A stretch of 64,000 bases of DNA from Sphingomonas sp. TZW2008 (GTDB taxonomy: Bacteria; Pseudomonadota; Alphaproteobacteria; Sphingomonadales; Sphingomonadaceae): assembly GCF_002117915.1 (NCBI RefSeq), contig NZ_BDJB01000014.1, forward strand, positions 124,983 to 188,982, read 5' to 3'. Shown here piece by piece: positions 52,646 to 61,040 of the stretch; the stretch's first letter is position 1, and each line of letters starts with the position of its first letter. The position numbers and the translations under genes are program-made. The notes beneath the pieces were generated by a model, which was given only the letters and a program-made list of their open reading frames with translations, made no database searches and was not told the origin of the DNA.

Positions 52646-53908
52646 ATGACCGAGACCGGCCTCCAGGCTGAAACGCTGCCTCTCGATCCCGCGCCCGCCG
52701 CGGCTGAGCGCGACCTGTTCGACAAGTTCGATCCCTTGATCGCCGAGCGCCAGGCGCTGCGCGATTCGGGGCTGCGCGATCCGTTCAGCATTGTCATGGA
52801 GGAGGTGAAGAGCCCCACCGTCGCGACGATCAAGGGTCGCGAGACGATCCTGCTTGGCACCTACAATTACATGGGCATGACGTTCGATCCCGACGTGATC
52901 GCGGCGGGCAAGGCCGCGTTCGACCGCTTCGGCAGCGGCACCAACGGCAGCCGCGCACTGAACGGCACGTTCCACGACCATATGGAGGTCGAGCAGGCGC
53001 TGCGTGACTTCTACGGCACCACCGGCGCGATCGTCTTCTCGACCGGGTACCAGGCGAACCTTGGCGTGATCTCGGCGATCGCGGCGAAGGGCGAATATAT
53101 CATCCTCGACGCCGACAGCCACGCCTCGATCTACGACGGTTGCGCGATGGGCAATGCCGAGATCGTGCGCTTCCGCCACAATTCGGTCGAGGATCTCGAC
53201 AAAAGGCTCGGCCGGCTCCCCAAGGAGCCGGGTAAGCTCGTCGTGCTGGAGGGCGTCTACTCGATGCTCGGCGACATCGCGCCGCTCAAGGAAATGGTCG
53301 CGGTCGCCAAGAAGCACGGCGCGATGGTGCTGGTCGACGAGGCGCATTCGATGGGCTTCTTCGGCCCCAACGGCCGGGGCGTCTACGAGGATCAGGGGCT
53401 GGAGGATCAGGTCGATTTCGTGATCGGCACCTTCTCCAAATCAGTCGGCACCGTGGGCGGCTTCTGCGTGTCGAACCATCCCAAGTTCGAGATCCTGCGC
53501 TTCGTCTGCCGCCCTTATATCTTTACCGCCAGCCTGCCGCCCGCGGTGGTCGCGTCCGCCGCCGCGTCGATCCGCAAGCTGATGCACGCGCACGACAAGC
53601 GCGCCTCGCTGTGGGCGAATACGCGCCAGCTGCACGCCGGGCTCAAGCAGCTCGGCTTCCGCCTGCCGACCGAGACGCCGGAATCAGCGATCGTCGCGGT
53701 CGTGCTCGACGATCAGGAGCAGGCGGTGCGCATGTGGCAGGGGCTGCTGGAGGCGGGGCTGTACGTCAACGTCGCGCGGCCGCCGGCGACGCCCGCGGGG
53801 ATGTTCCTGCTGCGCTGTTCGGTGTGCGCCGAACATACCAGCGCGCAGATGGCGCGCGTGATCGAGATGTTCGCGGCGGCCGGGCGCGCCACCGGGGTGA
53901 TCGGCTGA
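52646..53908 (+). CDS. spt: Serine palmitoyltransferase
   Basis: The first committed enzyme of sphingolipid synthesis: a PLP enzyme condensing serine with a C16 acyl thioester to 3-ketosphinganine. It has 420 residues, the length of the Sphingomonas paucimobilis enzyme. The numbered residues agree: His159 (DADSHAS, stacks on PLP), Asp231 and His234 (VDEAHS), Lys265 (GTFSKSVGTVGG, Schiff base), Arg378 (NVARPP), Arg390 (FLLRCS) and Asn100 (GSGTNGS). It is soluble, with no membrane anchor. It lies downstream of the CerR-like gene and the acyl carrier protein, and upstream of a hybrid kinase and lptF/lptG. Confidence 0.97.
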   Translation: MTETGLQAETLPLDPAPAAAERDLFDKFDPLIAERQALRDSGLRDPFSIVMEEVKSPTVATIKGRETILLGTYNYMGMTFDPDVIAAGKAAFDRFGSGTNGSRALNGTFHDHMEVEQALRDFYGTTGAIVFSTGYQANLGVISAIAAKGEYIILDADSHASIYDGCAMGNAEIVRFRHNSVEDLDKRLGRLPKEPGKLVVLEGVYSMLGDIAPLKEMVAVAKKHGAMVLVDEAHSMGFFGPNGRGVYEDQGLEDQVDFVIGTFSKSVGTVGGFCVSNHPKFEILRFVCRPYIFTASLPPAVVASAAASIRKLMHAHDKRASLWANTRQLHAGLKQLGFRLPTETPESAIVAVVLDDQEQAVRMWQGLLEAGLYVNVARPPATPAGMFLLRCSVCAEHTSAQMARVIEMFAAAGRATGVIG

Positions 53909-53964
53909 GCGCCGGCGGGGGCGCGGCTTTTGTGGCCATCGGCGATCTGATATAGCGCCGGACC

Positions 53965-55887
53965 GTGGACGCGGACGCGAATTGGGACGCCGCCGGGGGG
54001 CAGGCCTGGGCCTGGCGCACCATCACGCTGGTCGTGATGGGCATCCTAGGCGTGGGCGTGCTGGTCGCGCTGATCCTGACGCTGGGCGAGGCCAATCGCC
54101 AGCGCGACCGTGCGATCACGCTCCAGTCGCACAGCTACGACGTGATGATCCTGTCGCGCACGCTAGCGGGCACGATCGCGCGATCGGAAGCCTCGCTCGG
54201 ACGCTACGTCATTTCGGGCGACAAGCAGCTGGGCCGGCTCTACTATGAGGATTGGCGGCGCGCCGGCGATCAGCTCGCGCGGCTCGAGGCGCTGACGCGC
54301 GACAATGACGAACAGCAGCCGCTGATCGATCGACTGCGCGACGCCTATCGCTCGCGCGGCGGCGAACTGTCACTGACGGCGCTGTCGACCAATTACGGCA
54401 AAAACGCGCAGGCGCTGTCGCGCTACTATCAGTCGCGCAAGGCGGCCTCGCTGGCCGAAATCAACGACGTGCTCGATTCGATCATCGCGGGAGAGCGCCG
54501 GCTGCTCGATCGCCGCACGCGCGCGGCGATGGCGCTGGTCGATCGGTCAACGCGCGCGGCGTTCGTGCTGTCGGCGTTCGGCGTGCTGCTGCTGCTCGGC
54601 GCGATCGCGCTCGGCTGGTTGAGCGTCACCGCGCTGACGGAGCGTGCCACGGCGCGCGCCGAGGCGGATGCGGAGCGCGCGCGGGCGGAGGAACTGAGCC
54701 GCGCGGTCGCCGCCGCGACCGACGAGCTGCGTGTGCAGGAGGCGCGGCTGCGGCAGGTGCAGAAGATGGACGCGGTCGGCCAGCTGACCGGCGGCATCGC
54801 GCACGATTTCAACAACATGCTTGCGGTCGTGATCGGCGGACTCGAGCTGGCGCGGCGCGCCGCCGCGGCGGGGTCGGGCGAAGTCGACAAGCATCTGGCG
54901 AGCGCGAGCGAGGGGGCCAATCGCGCCGCCGACCTGACGCGCCGCCTGCTCGCCTTTGCGCGCGAGGACGCGATCAACCCAGAGCCGATCGAGGTCGGTG
55001 CGCTGATCGCCGGGATGCGCGATCTGATGGATCGCACGCTGGGGGACGGCATCCGCGTCGAGATCGTCGATCGCGCCGCCCGCGCACGTGTGCGCGCCGA
55101 TCGCGTGCAGTTGGAGAACACGCTGCTCAACCTCGCCGTCAACGCGCGCGACGCGATGGAAGGTCGGGGTACGCTGACGATCACCGCCGCGGTCGAGCAT
55201 GCCGAGGCGGCCGAGTTCCTCACCGTTGCGGTGGCCGATACCGGCTGCGGCATGACGCCAGAGGTGGCGGAGCGGGTGTTCGAGCCGTTCTTCACCACCA
55301 AGCCGGTCGGCAAGGGGACCGGGCTCGGGCTCAGCCAGATCTTCGCCTTTGTGCGCCAATTGCATGGTGAGGTGACGATCGATACTGCGCCCGGCGCGGG
55401 CACGGTCGTGCGGATGAAGCTGCCGCGTGACACCAGCGCCGCCCCGCTAATCGCGGTCCCCGCGGCTGACCATGCCGACGAGCCGGCGGTCGCCGCGCTG
55501 ACGGTGCTGGTGGTTGAGGATGATCCCCGGGTACTCGCCGCGACGACCGGAGCGCTGGAAGAGCTTGGCCATGAGGCGATCCGCTGCGACGATCCGCTCG
55601 AAGCCCCGGCGCTGCTCGCCCGCCATCCGCACGTCGATCTCATCATCAGCGACGTGCTGATGCCAGTGCGGACCGGGCCCGAGATGATCGCCGCGCTCGA
55701 TCCCAGCCACGCGCACGTCGCGGTGCTGTTCGTCACCGGCTTCGCGGGCGAAACCAACGAGGCTGGGCTATTCAACGGCCATCACGTCCTGCGCAAGCCG
55801 TTCACGCTGGTGGGGCTGGAACGCGCCATCGCGGAAGCACTGTCGCGCGCACGGCCCGAGGCGCCGCATCGCATCGCTGCCGAGTAG
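53965..55887 (+). CDS. Hybrid sensor histidine kinase with CHASE3-like sensor and receiver domain
   Basis: A 640-residue membrane kinase. A first membrane helix (TLVVMGILGVGVLVALILTL, residues 21-40) precedes a ~145-residue helical CHASE3-like periplasmic region, then a second helix (FVLSAFGVLLLLGAIALGWL). The HisKA phosphoacceptor is His280 (GGIAHDFNNMLA). The ATPase domain shows NLAVNARDAM (N box), VADTGCGM (G1) and GKGTGLGLSQI (G2). The C-terminal receiver (VLVVEDDPRVLAATT) has phosphoacceptor Asp563 in LIISDVLMP and Lys in HVLRKPF. No DNA-binding output is attached. Start GTG 53965, 56 bases after spt. Its partner regulator is not in view. Confidence 0.9.
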   Translation: MDADANWDAAGGQAWAWRTITLVVMGILGVGVLVALILTLGEANRQRDRAITLQSHSYDVMILSRTLAGTIARSEASLGRYVISGDKQLGRLYYEDWRRAGDQLARLEALTRDNDEQQPLIDRLRDAYRSRGGELSLTALSTNYGKNAQALSRYYQSRKAASLAEINDVLDSIIAGERRLLDRRTRAAMALVDRSTRAAFVLSAFGVLLLLGAIALGWLSVTALTERATARAEADAERARAEELSRAVAAATDELRVQEARLRQVQKMDAVGQLTGGIAHDFNNMLAVVIGGLELARRAAAAGSGEVDKHLASASEGANRAADLTRRLLAFAREDAINPEPIEVGALIAGMRDLMDRTLGDGIRVEIVDRAARARVRADRVQLENTLLNLAVNARDAMEGRGTLTITAAVEHAEAAEFLTVAVADTGCGMTPEVAERVFEPFFTTKPVGKGTGLGLSQIFAFVRQLHGEVTIDTAPGAGTVVRMKLPRDTSAAPLIAVPAADHADEPAVAALTVLVVEDDPRVLAATTGALEELGHEAIRCDDPLEAPALLARHPHVDLIISDVLMPVRTGPEMIAALDPSHAHVAVLFVTGFAGETNEAGLFNGHHVLRKPFTLVGLERAIAEALSRARPEAPHRIAAE

Positions 55888-55989
55888 CCGCGGCGAAGCG
55901 CGGTCGGCGTGCGTAGGGGCTGGCGCGCGCACGCGGCTCGCCTATACCGACGCTCCCGCCCCACAAAGGAAGCCGCCGCGCCGCCGCCC

Positions 55990-57186
55990 ATGAAATCGAT
56001 CGACCGTTACATGGCCCGGCTGATCGCATTGCCGCTGTTCTCGACGCTGATCCTGTCGGCGATGCTGCTGGTGCTCGACCGCATGCTGCGGCTGTTCGAT
56101 TTCGTCGCGACCGAGGGCGGGCCGGTCAACGTCGTGTGGAAGCTGCTCGCGAACTTGCTGCCCGAATATCTCGGGCTGGGCATTCCGATCGGGCTGATGC
56201 TCGGCATCCTGCTCGCCTTTCGCCGGCTGGCGACCTCGTCCGAACTCGACGTGATGCGCGGCGTGGGGATGAGCTACGGACGGCTGCTGCGCGTGCCGTA
56301 CATGTACGCGACGGTACTCGCACTCGCGAACCTCGCTATCGTCGGCTACATCCAGCCGCGCGCGCGCTACGCCTACGAAGGCTTGCGGTTCGAGCTGCGC
56401 ACCGGTGCGCTCGGCGCGTCTATCAAGGTCGGCGAGTTCACCCATCTCGGCGATCGGATGACGCTGCGGATCGAGCGCAGCCGCGACAAAGGGCGCGAGC
56501 TGTCGGGCATCTTCGTGCGCGCGCAGACGCCAAAGGGCGACTGGATCGGCGTCACGGCGCAGCGCGGGCAGTTCCTCGCCACCGACGATCCCAATACGAT
56601 CATCTTCCGGCTGACCAACGGCACGCTGATCCACAACCGGCCCGAATTCGCGACGCCGCGCGTGCTGACGTTCAGCGCGCACGATCTGCCGATCGACCTC
56701 CCGCGGTTCGAGAGCTTCCGTGCGCGCGGTGGACGCAATCTCGAATATACCATTCCCGAGCTCGCGCGGCTGGGGAAGAGCGGTAGTAGCGAGCAGGCGC
56801 GCGACAGCAGCCAGGCCGAACTCTATTTCCGCCTGGCGGAGGTGCTGACGATGTTCCTGCTGCCGCTGCTGGCGGTCGCGCTCGGCGTGCCGCCCAAACG
56901 TTCGACCTCGGCGCTCGGCGTCTTCCTGTCGATCGTGATGGTCGTCGCCTATCACAAGGTAAACCAATATGCCGCGTCGATCGGCGAGCTAGGCCGGGTC
57001 GATCCGTTCATCGCCCTGTGGACGCCGTTCGCGATCTTCGCCGGGCTGATCGTCTGGATGTTCTACACGCTCGCCTATGTCCCCGGGGGGCAGCCGATCG
57101 GCGCGCTCGAACGCGTCGCGGGCAAAGCGCTGAAGGCGATCACGCGGCGGCTGCCCGGACGCCGCCGTCGGGAGGCGCGCGCATGA
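55990..57186 (+). CDS. lptF: LPS-export-type ABC permease LptF
   Basis: A 398-residue permease of the YjgP/YjgQ family, which with LptG and the LptB ATPase extracts a lipid from the inner membrane. Three N-terminal helices (ALPLFSTLILSAMLLVLDRM, LPEYLGLGIPIGLMLGILLA, ATVLALANLAIVGYI) precede a periplasmic jellyroll of about 150 residues (GALGASIKVGEFTHLGDRMT) and three C-terminal helices (VLTMFLLPLLAVALGVPPKR). ATG 55990 begins MKSIDRYMAR, the standard cytoplasmic start. The stop overlaps the lptG ATG (ATGA). The location beside sphingolipid genes suggests a sphingolipid cargo; see findings. Confidence 0.95.
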   Translation: MKSIDRYMARLIALPLFSTLILSAMLLVLDRMLRLFDFVATEGGPVNVVWKLLANLLPEYLGLGIPIGLMLGILLAFRRLATSSELDVMRGVGMSYGRLLRVPYMYATVLALANLAIVGYIQPRARYAYEGLRFELRTGALGASIKVGEFTHLGDRMTLRIERSRDKGRELSGIFVRAQTPKGDWIGVTAQRGQFLATDDPNTIIFRLTNGTLIHNRPEFATPRVLTFSAHDLPIDLPRFESFRARGGRNLEYTIPELARLGKSGSSEQARDSSQAELYFRLAEVLTMFLLPLLAVALGVPPKRSTSALGVFLSIVMVVAYHKVNQYAASIGELGRVDPFIALWTPFAIFAGLIVWMFYTLAYVPGGQPIGALERVAGKALKAITRRLPGRRRREARA

Positions 57187-58274
57187 CCTCGTTCTTTCCC
57201 TCGCGTACCGTGTCGCTTTACATGGGGCGCATGTTCCTGACGCGCACGTTCGGCATCCTTGCCGGGCTCGTGCTGGTGCTCCAGGCGCTCGATCTGCTCG
57301 GTGAATCGGGCAAGATCCTCGCGGTGCCGGGCAACGGGGACGCCGAAGTGTGGCGCTACATGTCGCTGCGCGTGCCCGAGATCATTGCGCGCTTCCTGCC
57401 CTTCTCCGTCCTGCTCGGCACGATCCTGACGCTGATCACGATGAACCAGAACAGCGAGATCGTGGCGCTCAAATCCTCGGGCATGTCGGCACACCAGGTG
57501 CTCGCACCGCTGATCCTCGCCAGCGTCGGTGTGGCGGTGCTGAGCTTCGCCTTCAACGACCGGATCGTCGCGCGTGCCACCGCGACGCTCGATCAGTGGC
57601 AGAAGGTGAATTATGGCGCGCTGCCGATCGATCGCGGCGATCGCGGCAACGTGTGGGTGCGCACGGGCGACGATCTGGTGCAGGTCGATCAGATCAAGGG
57701 GCGCGGCGATGCGGCGCAGCTCGGCAGCATCACGCTGTACGAGCGCGAAGGCGGCAGCCTACGCGGGATCGTCACCGCCCCCACGGGTCGACGCAGCGGC
57801 GACGGTTGGGCGATCGGCCCGGCACGCCGCTTCGACGTGGCGAGTGGCAAGATCAGTCAGCTGGGGACGACGGTGATCGCGCGCGGCGTGACGCCCGATC
57901 AGTTCACGCTGGCGACGGTCGATGCCGACGGCCTGTCGTTCCGCGCGCTCAACGCCGCGATCGACGATCTCGCCGCGGCCGGGCGGCCGACCAAGGCGCT
58001 CGAGGGCGCGCTATGGCACAAGCTGTCGGGGCCGCTGTCTTCGGTGCTGATGCCGCTGCTCGGCGCGGTCGCGGCGTTCGGTATCGCGCGATCGGGCAAG
58101 CTGTTGGTCCGCGCGGTGATCGGCATGGCGCTGGGCTTCGCCTATTTCGTCGCCGACAATTTCGCGCTCGCGATGGGCAATCTCGGCGCTTACCCGCCGT
58201 TCCTAGCGGCGTGGGCGCCCTTCCTCCTGTTCCTGCTGATCGGCGAAGCGGTGCTGCTGCGCACGGAGGAATAG
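57183..58274 (+). CDS. lptG: LPS-export-type ABC permease LptG
   Basis: The second YjgP/YjgQ permease of 363 residues. N-terminal helices (FGILAGLVLVLQALDLLG, IIARFLPFSVLLGTILTLIT, LAPLILASVGVAVLSFAF), a coupling-helix motif (NSEIVALKSSGMSAHQV) that contacts the ATPase, a periplasmic beta-domain and C-terminal helices (SSVLMPLLGAVAAFGIAR, AWAPFLLFLLIGEAVLL) match LptG. Start ATG 57183, overlapping the lptF stop. LptA, LptB and LptC are not in the window. Last gene of the rightward run that began with proB; it converges on the desaturase gene with four bases between. Confidence 0.95.
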   Translation: MTSFFPSRTVSLYMGRMFLTRTFGILAGLVLVLQALDLLGESGKILAVPGNGDAEVWRYMSLRVPEIIARFLPFSVLLGTILTLITMNQNSEIVALKSSGMSAHQVLAPLILASVGVAVLSFAFNDRIVARATATLDQWQKVNYGALPIDRGDRGNVWVRTGDDLVQVDQIKGRGDAAQLGSITLYEREGGSLRGIVTAPTGRRSGDGWAIGPARRFDVASGKISQLGTTVIARGVTPDQFTLATVDADGLSFRALNAAIDDLAAAGRPTKALEGALWHKLSGPLSSVLMPLLGAVAAFGIARSGKLLVRAVIGMALGFAYFVADNFALAMGNLGAYPPFLAAWAPFLLFLLIGEAVLLRTEE

Positions 58275-58278
58275 CGCC

Positions 58279-59370
58279 TCAGCGCGGCAGCATCGTGCTC
58301 CGCGCGATCTTGGCGACGAGCCCCGGCATTCCGGCGTAGCTCGCGCGGTGATACGGCGAGGCGGGATCGAGCGCGGCGCTGATCCGGCGATGCGCCTCAC
58401 CCAGCGCGTGATACGGTACGCCGGGGATCAGGTGGTGCAGCGCATGGTAGCGCAGTCCGACCGGTGCCCACAGTGCGGGCAGCGTCGCGGGCGGCGGCAC
58501 GTTGACGGTGTCGAGATACTGGGCGGTGACGGTCATCGCCTCGCCCTCGTTCTCCCACAGGTGCGCAACCAAGGTACGCAGTTGGTTGACCACCGCTACG
58601 CTCGATGCGACCGCGATGACGATCGCGAAGGTCCGCAGCGGCATCGTGCCGCTCGCAACAAGCGCGATCAGCGTCATCGCCCAGACCGCGCAGGCCGCCT
58701 CAATCCGGTTCCACTGCGCCCTCGCCGCGCCCTCAGGCATGCGGCGGCGGAAATGCGGGTTGATCGCCAGCGCGGAGTAACGCTCCACCACGACGCGGCG
58801 CAGCGGCGGCACAATCACCGACAGCGGGGCGAGCACACCGAAGCGGACGATCAGCGCAATCGGCGCCAGCGCCGCGATCAGTACGAATAGCGGCAGCGAC
58901 CACGGCTTCATCAGCGCGAGCGGCAGATATTCGGGATCTTCCGACGTGCCGTAGCGCGTGCGCGCGTGATGGAGGTTATGTACCCCTTCGTACATGAACG
59001 ACGGCACCAGCATCGGCACGCCGATCAGGGCGTTGTAGCCGGTACGGAAGCCCGGCAGCGATGCATGTTTCACGTGCGTCAGCTCGTGGATGAAGCTCAT
59101 CCCGCGATAGAGCGCGAGCATGGCGATTAGCGCGGCGAGCACCGTCGCCCACAGCGGCGTCGCGACGATCGCGACAACCAGCGCAGCGTATCCAACGACG
59201 GCGGAGGCGACGAGATCAGCCCAGTAGATCGCCGGGCGTGGCGCGGAGAGGTCGCGCGTCAGATCAGCCGCCGCCTTCAGCATCGCACGGTCGTCGGCGA
59301 TCGGCGATCGCGGCGCGGCCGGCGCGGCACCCGCACGGTCGAGCGTCATCGTATTCATGGCTACAGACAT
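58279..59370 (-). CDS. Membrane fatty-acid-desaturase-fold enzyme, candidate sphingolipid desaturase/hydroxylase
   Basis: A 363-residue diiron membrane enzyme. The histidine boxes are FIHELTHVKHAS (HxxxH), VHNLHHARTRYG (HxxHH) and LRYHALHHLIPGVP (HxxHH), with four to six hydrophobic segments between. The family includes fatty acid desaturases, hydroxylases and ceramide/sphingoid-base modifying enzymes. ATG 59370 is used; ATG 59358 is an alternative. It is divergent from the ceramide-synthase-like gene with a 96-base gap and converges on lptG, so a sphingolipid substrate is plausible but inferred. No fused cytochrome b5 or ferredoxin domain is seen. Confidence 0.85.
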   Translation of the reverse strand: MSVAMNTMTLDRAGAAPAAPRSPIADDRAMLKAAADLTRDLSAPRPAIYWADLVASAVVGYAALVVAIVATPLWATVLAALIAMLALYRGMSFIHELTHVKHASLPGFRTGYNALIGVPMLVPSFMYEGVHNLHHARTRYGTSEDPEYLPLALMKPWSLPLFVLIAALAPIALIVRFGVLAPLSVIVPPLRRVVVERYSALAINPHFRRRMPEGAARAQWNRIEAACAVWAMTLIALVASGTMPLRTFAIVIAVASSVAVVNQLRTLVAHLWENEGEAMTVTAQYLDTVNVPPPATLPALWAPVGLRYHALHHLIPGVPYHALGEAHRRISAALDPASPYHRASYAGMPGLVAKIARSTMLPR

Positions 59371-59466
59371 AGACCAAAGATAGTGGCGAGAGCGTGACAG
59401 CAACAGACCCGGCGCGCGTGGAAAGGCCGCTCGCCATGATCGCCTGCGGCGATTACACGGCGACAC

Positions 59467-60621
59467 ATGGCAGCTGCGATCACCATCCGCCCGATATCCT
59501 CCAAACGCGACCGCAAGACGTTCGTCGACCTGCCGTTCCGCCTATATCGCGACGATCCCAACTGGGTGCCGCCGCTGAAGGGCGAGGCGCTGGGGCTGAT
59601 CACGCCCGAGAAAAACGGCTGGTACAGTCACGCGAAGGCACAGCTCTTCCTTGCCGAGCGGGGCGGCCGCGTCGTCGGCCGGATCTCGGCGCATATCGAC
59701 ACGCTGGCGCAGCAGATGCCTGCCGCGCAAGGCTTCGGCCACGGCAGCGGCCAGTGGGGGCTGATGGAGGCGGAGGAAGATGATATCTTTCGCGCGCTTC
59801 TCAACAAGGCGGAGGAGTGGCTACGCGCGCAGGGCGTGACGCGCGTGCTCGGCCCCATTTCGCAATCGATCTGGGAGGAGCCGGGCCTGCTGATCGAAGG
59901 CTTCGATCATCCGCCGACGGTGATGATGGGGCATGCGAAGCCCGCCTATCGCGGCTGGATCGAGGCGGCGGGATATCACCCGATCAAGCAGGTGATGACC
60001 TACGAGCTCGACATCCGGCCCGATTTCCCACCGATCGTGCAGCGGATCATCAAATCGGGCGAGAAGAACCCGCGGATCGTCGTGCGCGAGGTGGACAAGC
60101 GGCGCTTCGACGAGGAGGCGGCGATCATCCTGTCGATCCTCAACGATGCGTGGGAAGCCAATTGGGGCTTCGTGCCGCTGACCCCGCCAGAGATCCGGGA
60201 CGTGGGCGTCAAGCTGAAGCCGATCGTGTTCAACGACCTGATCCGCATCGCCGAACTCGACGGCAAGCCGGTAGCGTTCATGATCACCCTGCCCGATCTC
60301 AACGAACCGCTGGCAGGGCTCAACGGCTCGCTGCTGCCGTTCGGCTGGGCGAAGCTGCTCTTATGGCTGCGCAAGCCGAAGGTGCGCACGATGCGCGTGC
60401 CGCTGATGGGGGTGGTGAAAGAGCTGCAATCATCGCGCATGGCGAGCCAGCTCGCCTTCATGATGATCGAATACATCCGGCGGGCGTCGGTGACGCGCTA
60501 CGGCGCGACGCGCGGGGAGATTGGCTGGATTCTCGACGACAATCAGGGGATGCGCTCGATCGCCGAGACGATCGGCAGCCGCGTCAACAAGACCTATCAG
60601 ATCTACGGCAAGGAATTGTAG
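59467..60621 (+). CDS. bcerS: Bacterial ceramide synthase-like N-acyltransferase (GNAT fold)
   Basis: A 384-residue protein of the GNAT-related family that includes Caulobacter bCerS, which N-acylates the sphingoid base to make (dihydro)ceramide. Characteristic blocks: FRLYRDDPNWVPPLKGEA near residue 25, FLAERGGRVVGRISAH, GPISQSIWEEPGLLIEGFDHP, and the GNAT acyl-CoA stretch KAYRGW-like YRGWIEAAGYHPIKQ. The C-terminal half contains LNDAWEANWGFVPLTPPEI. Homologues are often misannotated as dATP pyrophosphohydrolase or plain N-acetyltransferase. Family assignment is from memory of conserved blocks and from the gene's position near spt. It reads rightward, divergent from the desaturase. Confidence 0.72.
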   Translation: MAAAITIRPISSKRDRKTFVDLPFRLYRDDPNWVPPLKGEALGLITPEKNGWYSHAKAQLFLAERGGRVVGRISAHIDTLAQQMPAAQGFGHGSGQWGLMEAEEDDIFRALLNKAEEWLRAQGVTRVLGPISQSIWEEPGLLIEGFDHPPTVMMGHAKPAYRGWIEAAGYHPIKQVMTYELDIRPDFPPIVQRIIKSGEKNPRIVVREVDKRRFDEEAAIILSILNDAWEANWGFVPLTPPEIRDVGVKLKPIVFNDLIRIAELDGKPVAFMITLPDLNEPLAGLNGSLLPFGWAKLLLWLRKPKVRTMRVPLMGVVKELQSSRMASQLAFMMIEYIRRASVTRYGATRGEIGWILDDNQGMRSIAETIGSRVNKTYQIYGKEL

Positions 60622-60731
60622 CCGAGGCGCCAATGCCGTTGAGGGTGAGCAGCGGCGAGCGCAGTCGAGACAGCAGATGCCGGAACGCCGGGGTGGCGGG
60701 CGGGGCGCTGCGGCCCCGCTTTCCTTCCGCT

Positions 60732-60753
60732 GCCGGGGCCGCGATGCCCCGGC
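60732..60753. terminator. GC-rich hairpin between converging genes
   Basis: GCCGGGGC (60732-60739) and GCCCCGGC (60746-60753) form a perfect eight-base stem with loop CGCGAT, between the ceramide-synthase-like gene and the leftward small secreted protein. No T-tract; possibly a shared terminator. Confidence 0.45.
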
Positions 60754-60803
60754 GTCAGCATCAACTCATCGTGGGTCGTGCTTTCGTGGTATTGCAGCGC
60801 CAC

Positions 60804-61040
60804 TCAGCGCGCCGACAGCGGGTCGGTGCCCTGCGCGACCCAGACGGCGCGGGTCTGGCAGGTCTTGCGGGCGATCGGCGTGCCGCTGCGCGTGTCGACG
60901 ATGCAGACGCGGCGGTTGTCGCTGCCGGGCTCGAGATCGCTGGCCGACTGGGTGACGGCGACCTGATCCGACGAGGGGGCAACCGGTGCAGCAGCGGCGG
61001 TGCCAAGAGCAAGGGCAGCGGTGAGCGCGAAGAGGGTCAT
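60804..61040 (-). CDS. Small secreted protein of unknown function
   Basis: A 78-residue protein with a signal peptide (MTLFALTAALALGTAAAAPV, cleavage near residue 18) and a two-cysteine motif RRVCIVDTRSGTPIARKTCQ followed by TRAVWVAQGTDP. The two cysteines 15 residues apart could form a disulfide in the periplasm. ATG 61040 follows AGGAG nine bases upstream. I recognise the pattern from short sphingomonad proteins but no function. It converges on the ceramide-synthase-like gene. Confidence 0.7.
   Translation of the reverse strand: MTLFALTAALALGTAAAAPVAPSSDQVAVTQSASDLEPGSDNRRVCIVDTRSGTPIARKTCQTRAVWVAQGTDPLSAR

Noticed and set aside
60640..60690. Short GAGCGCAGTCGAGA-type sequence as a mobile repeat
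   Set aside because: The motif is common in GC-rich alphaproteobacterial intergenic DNA; one copy here gives no evidence of an element.
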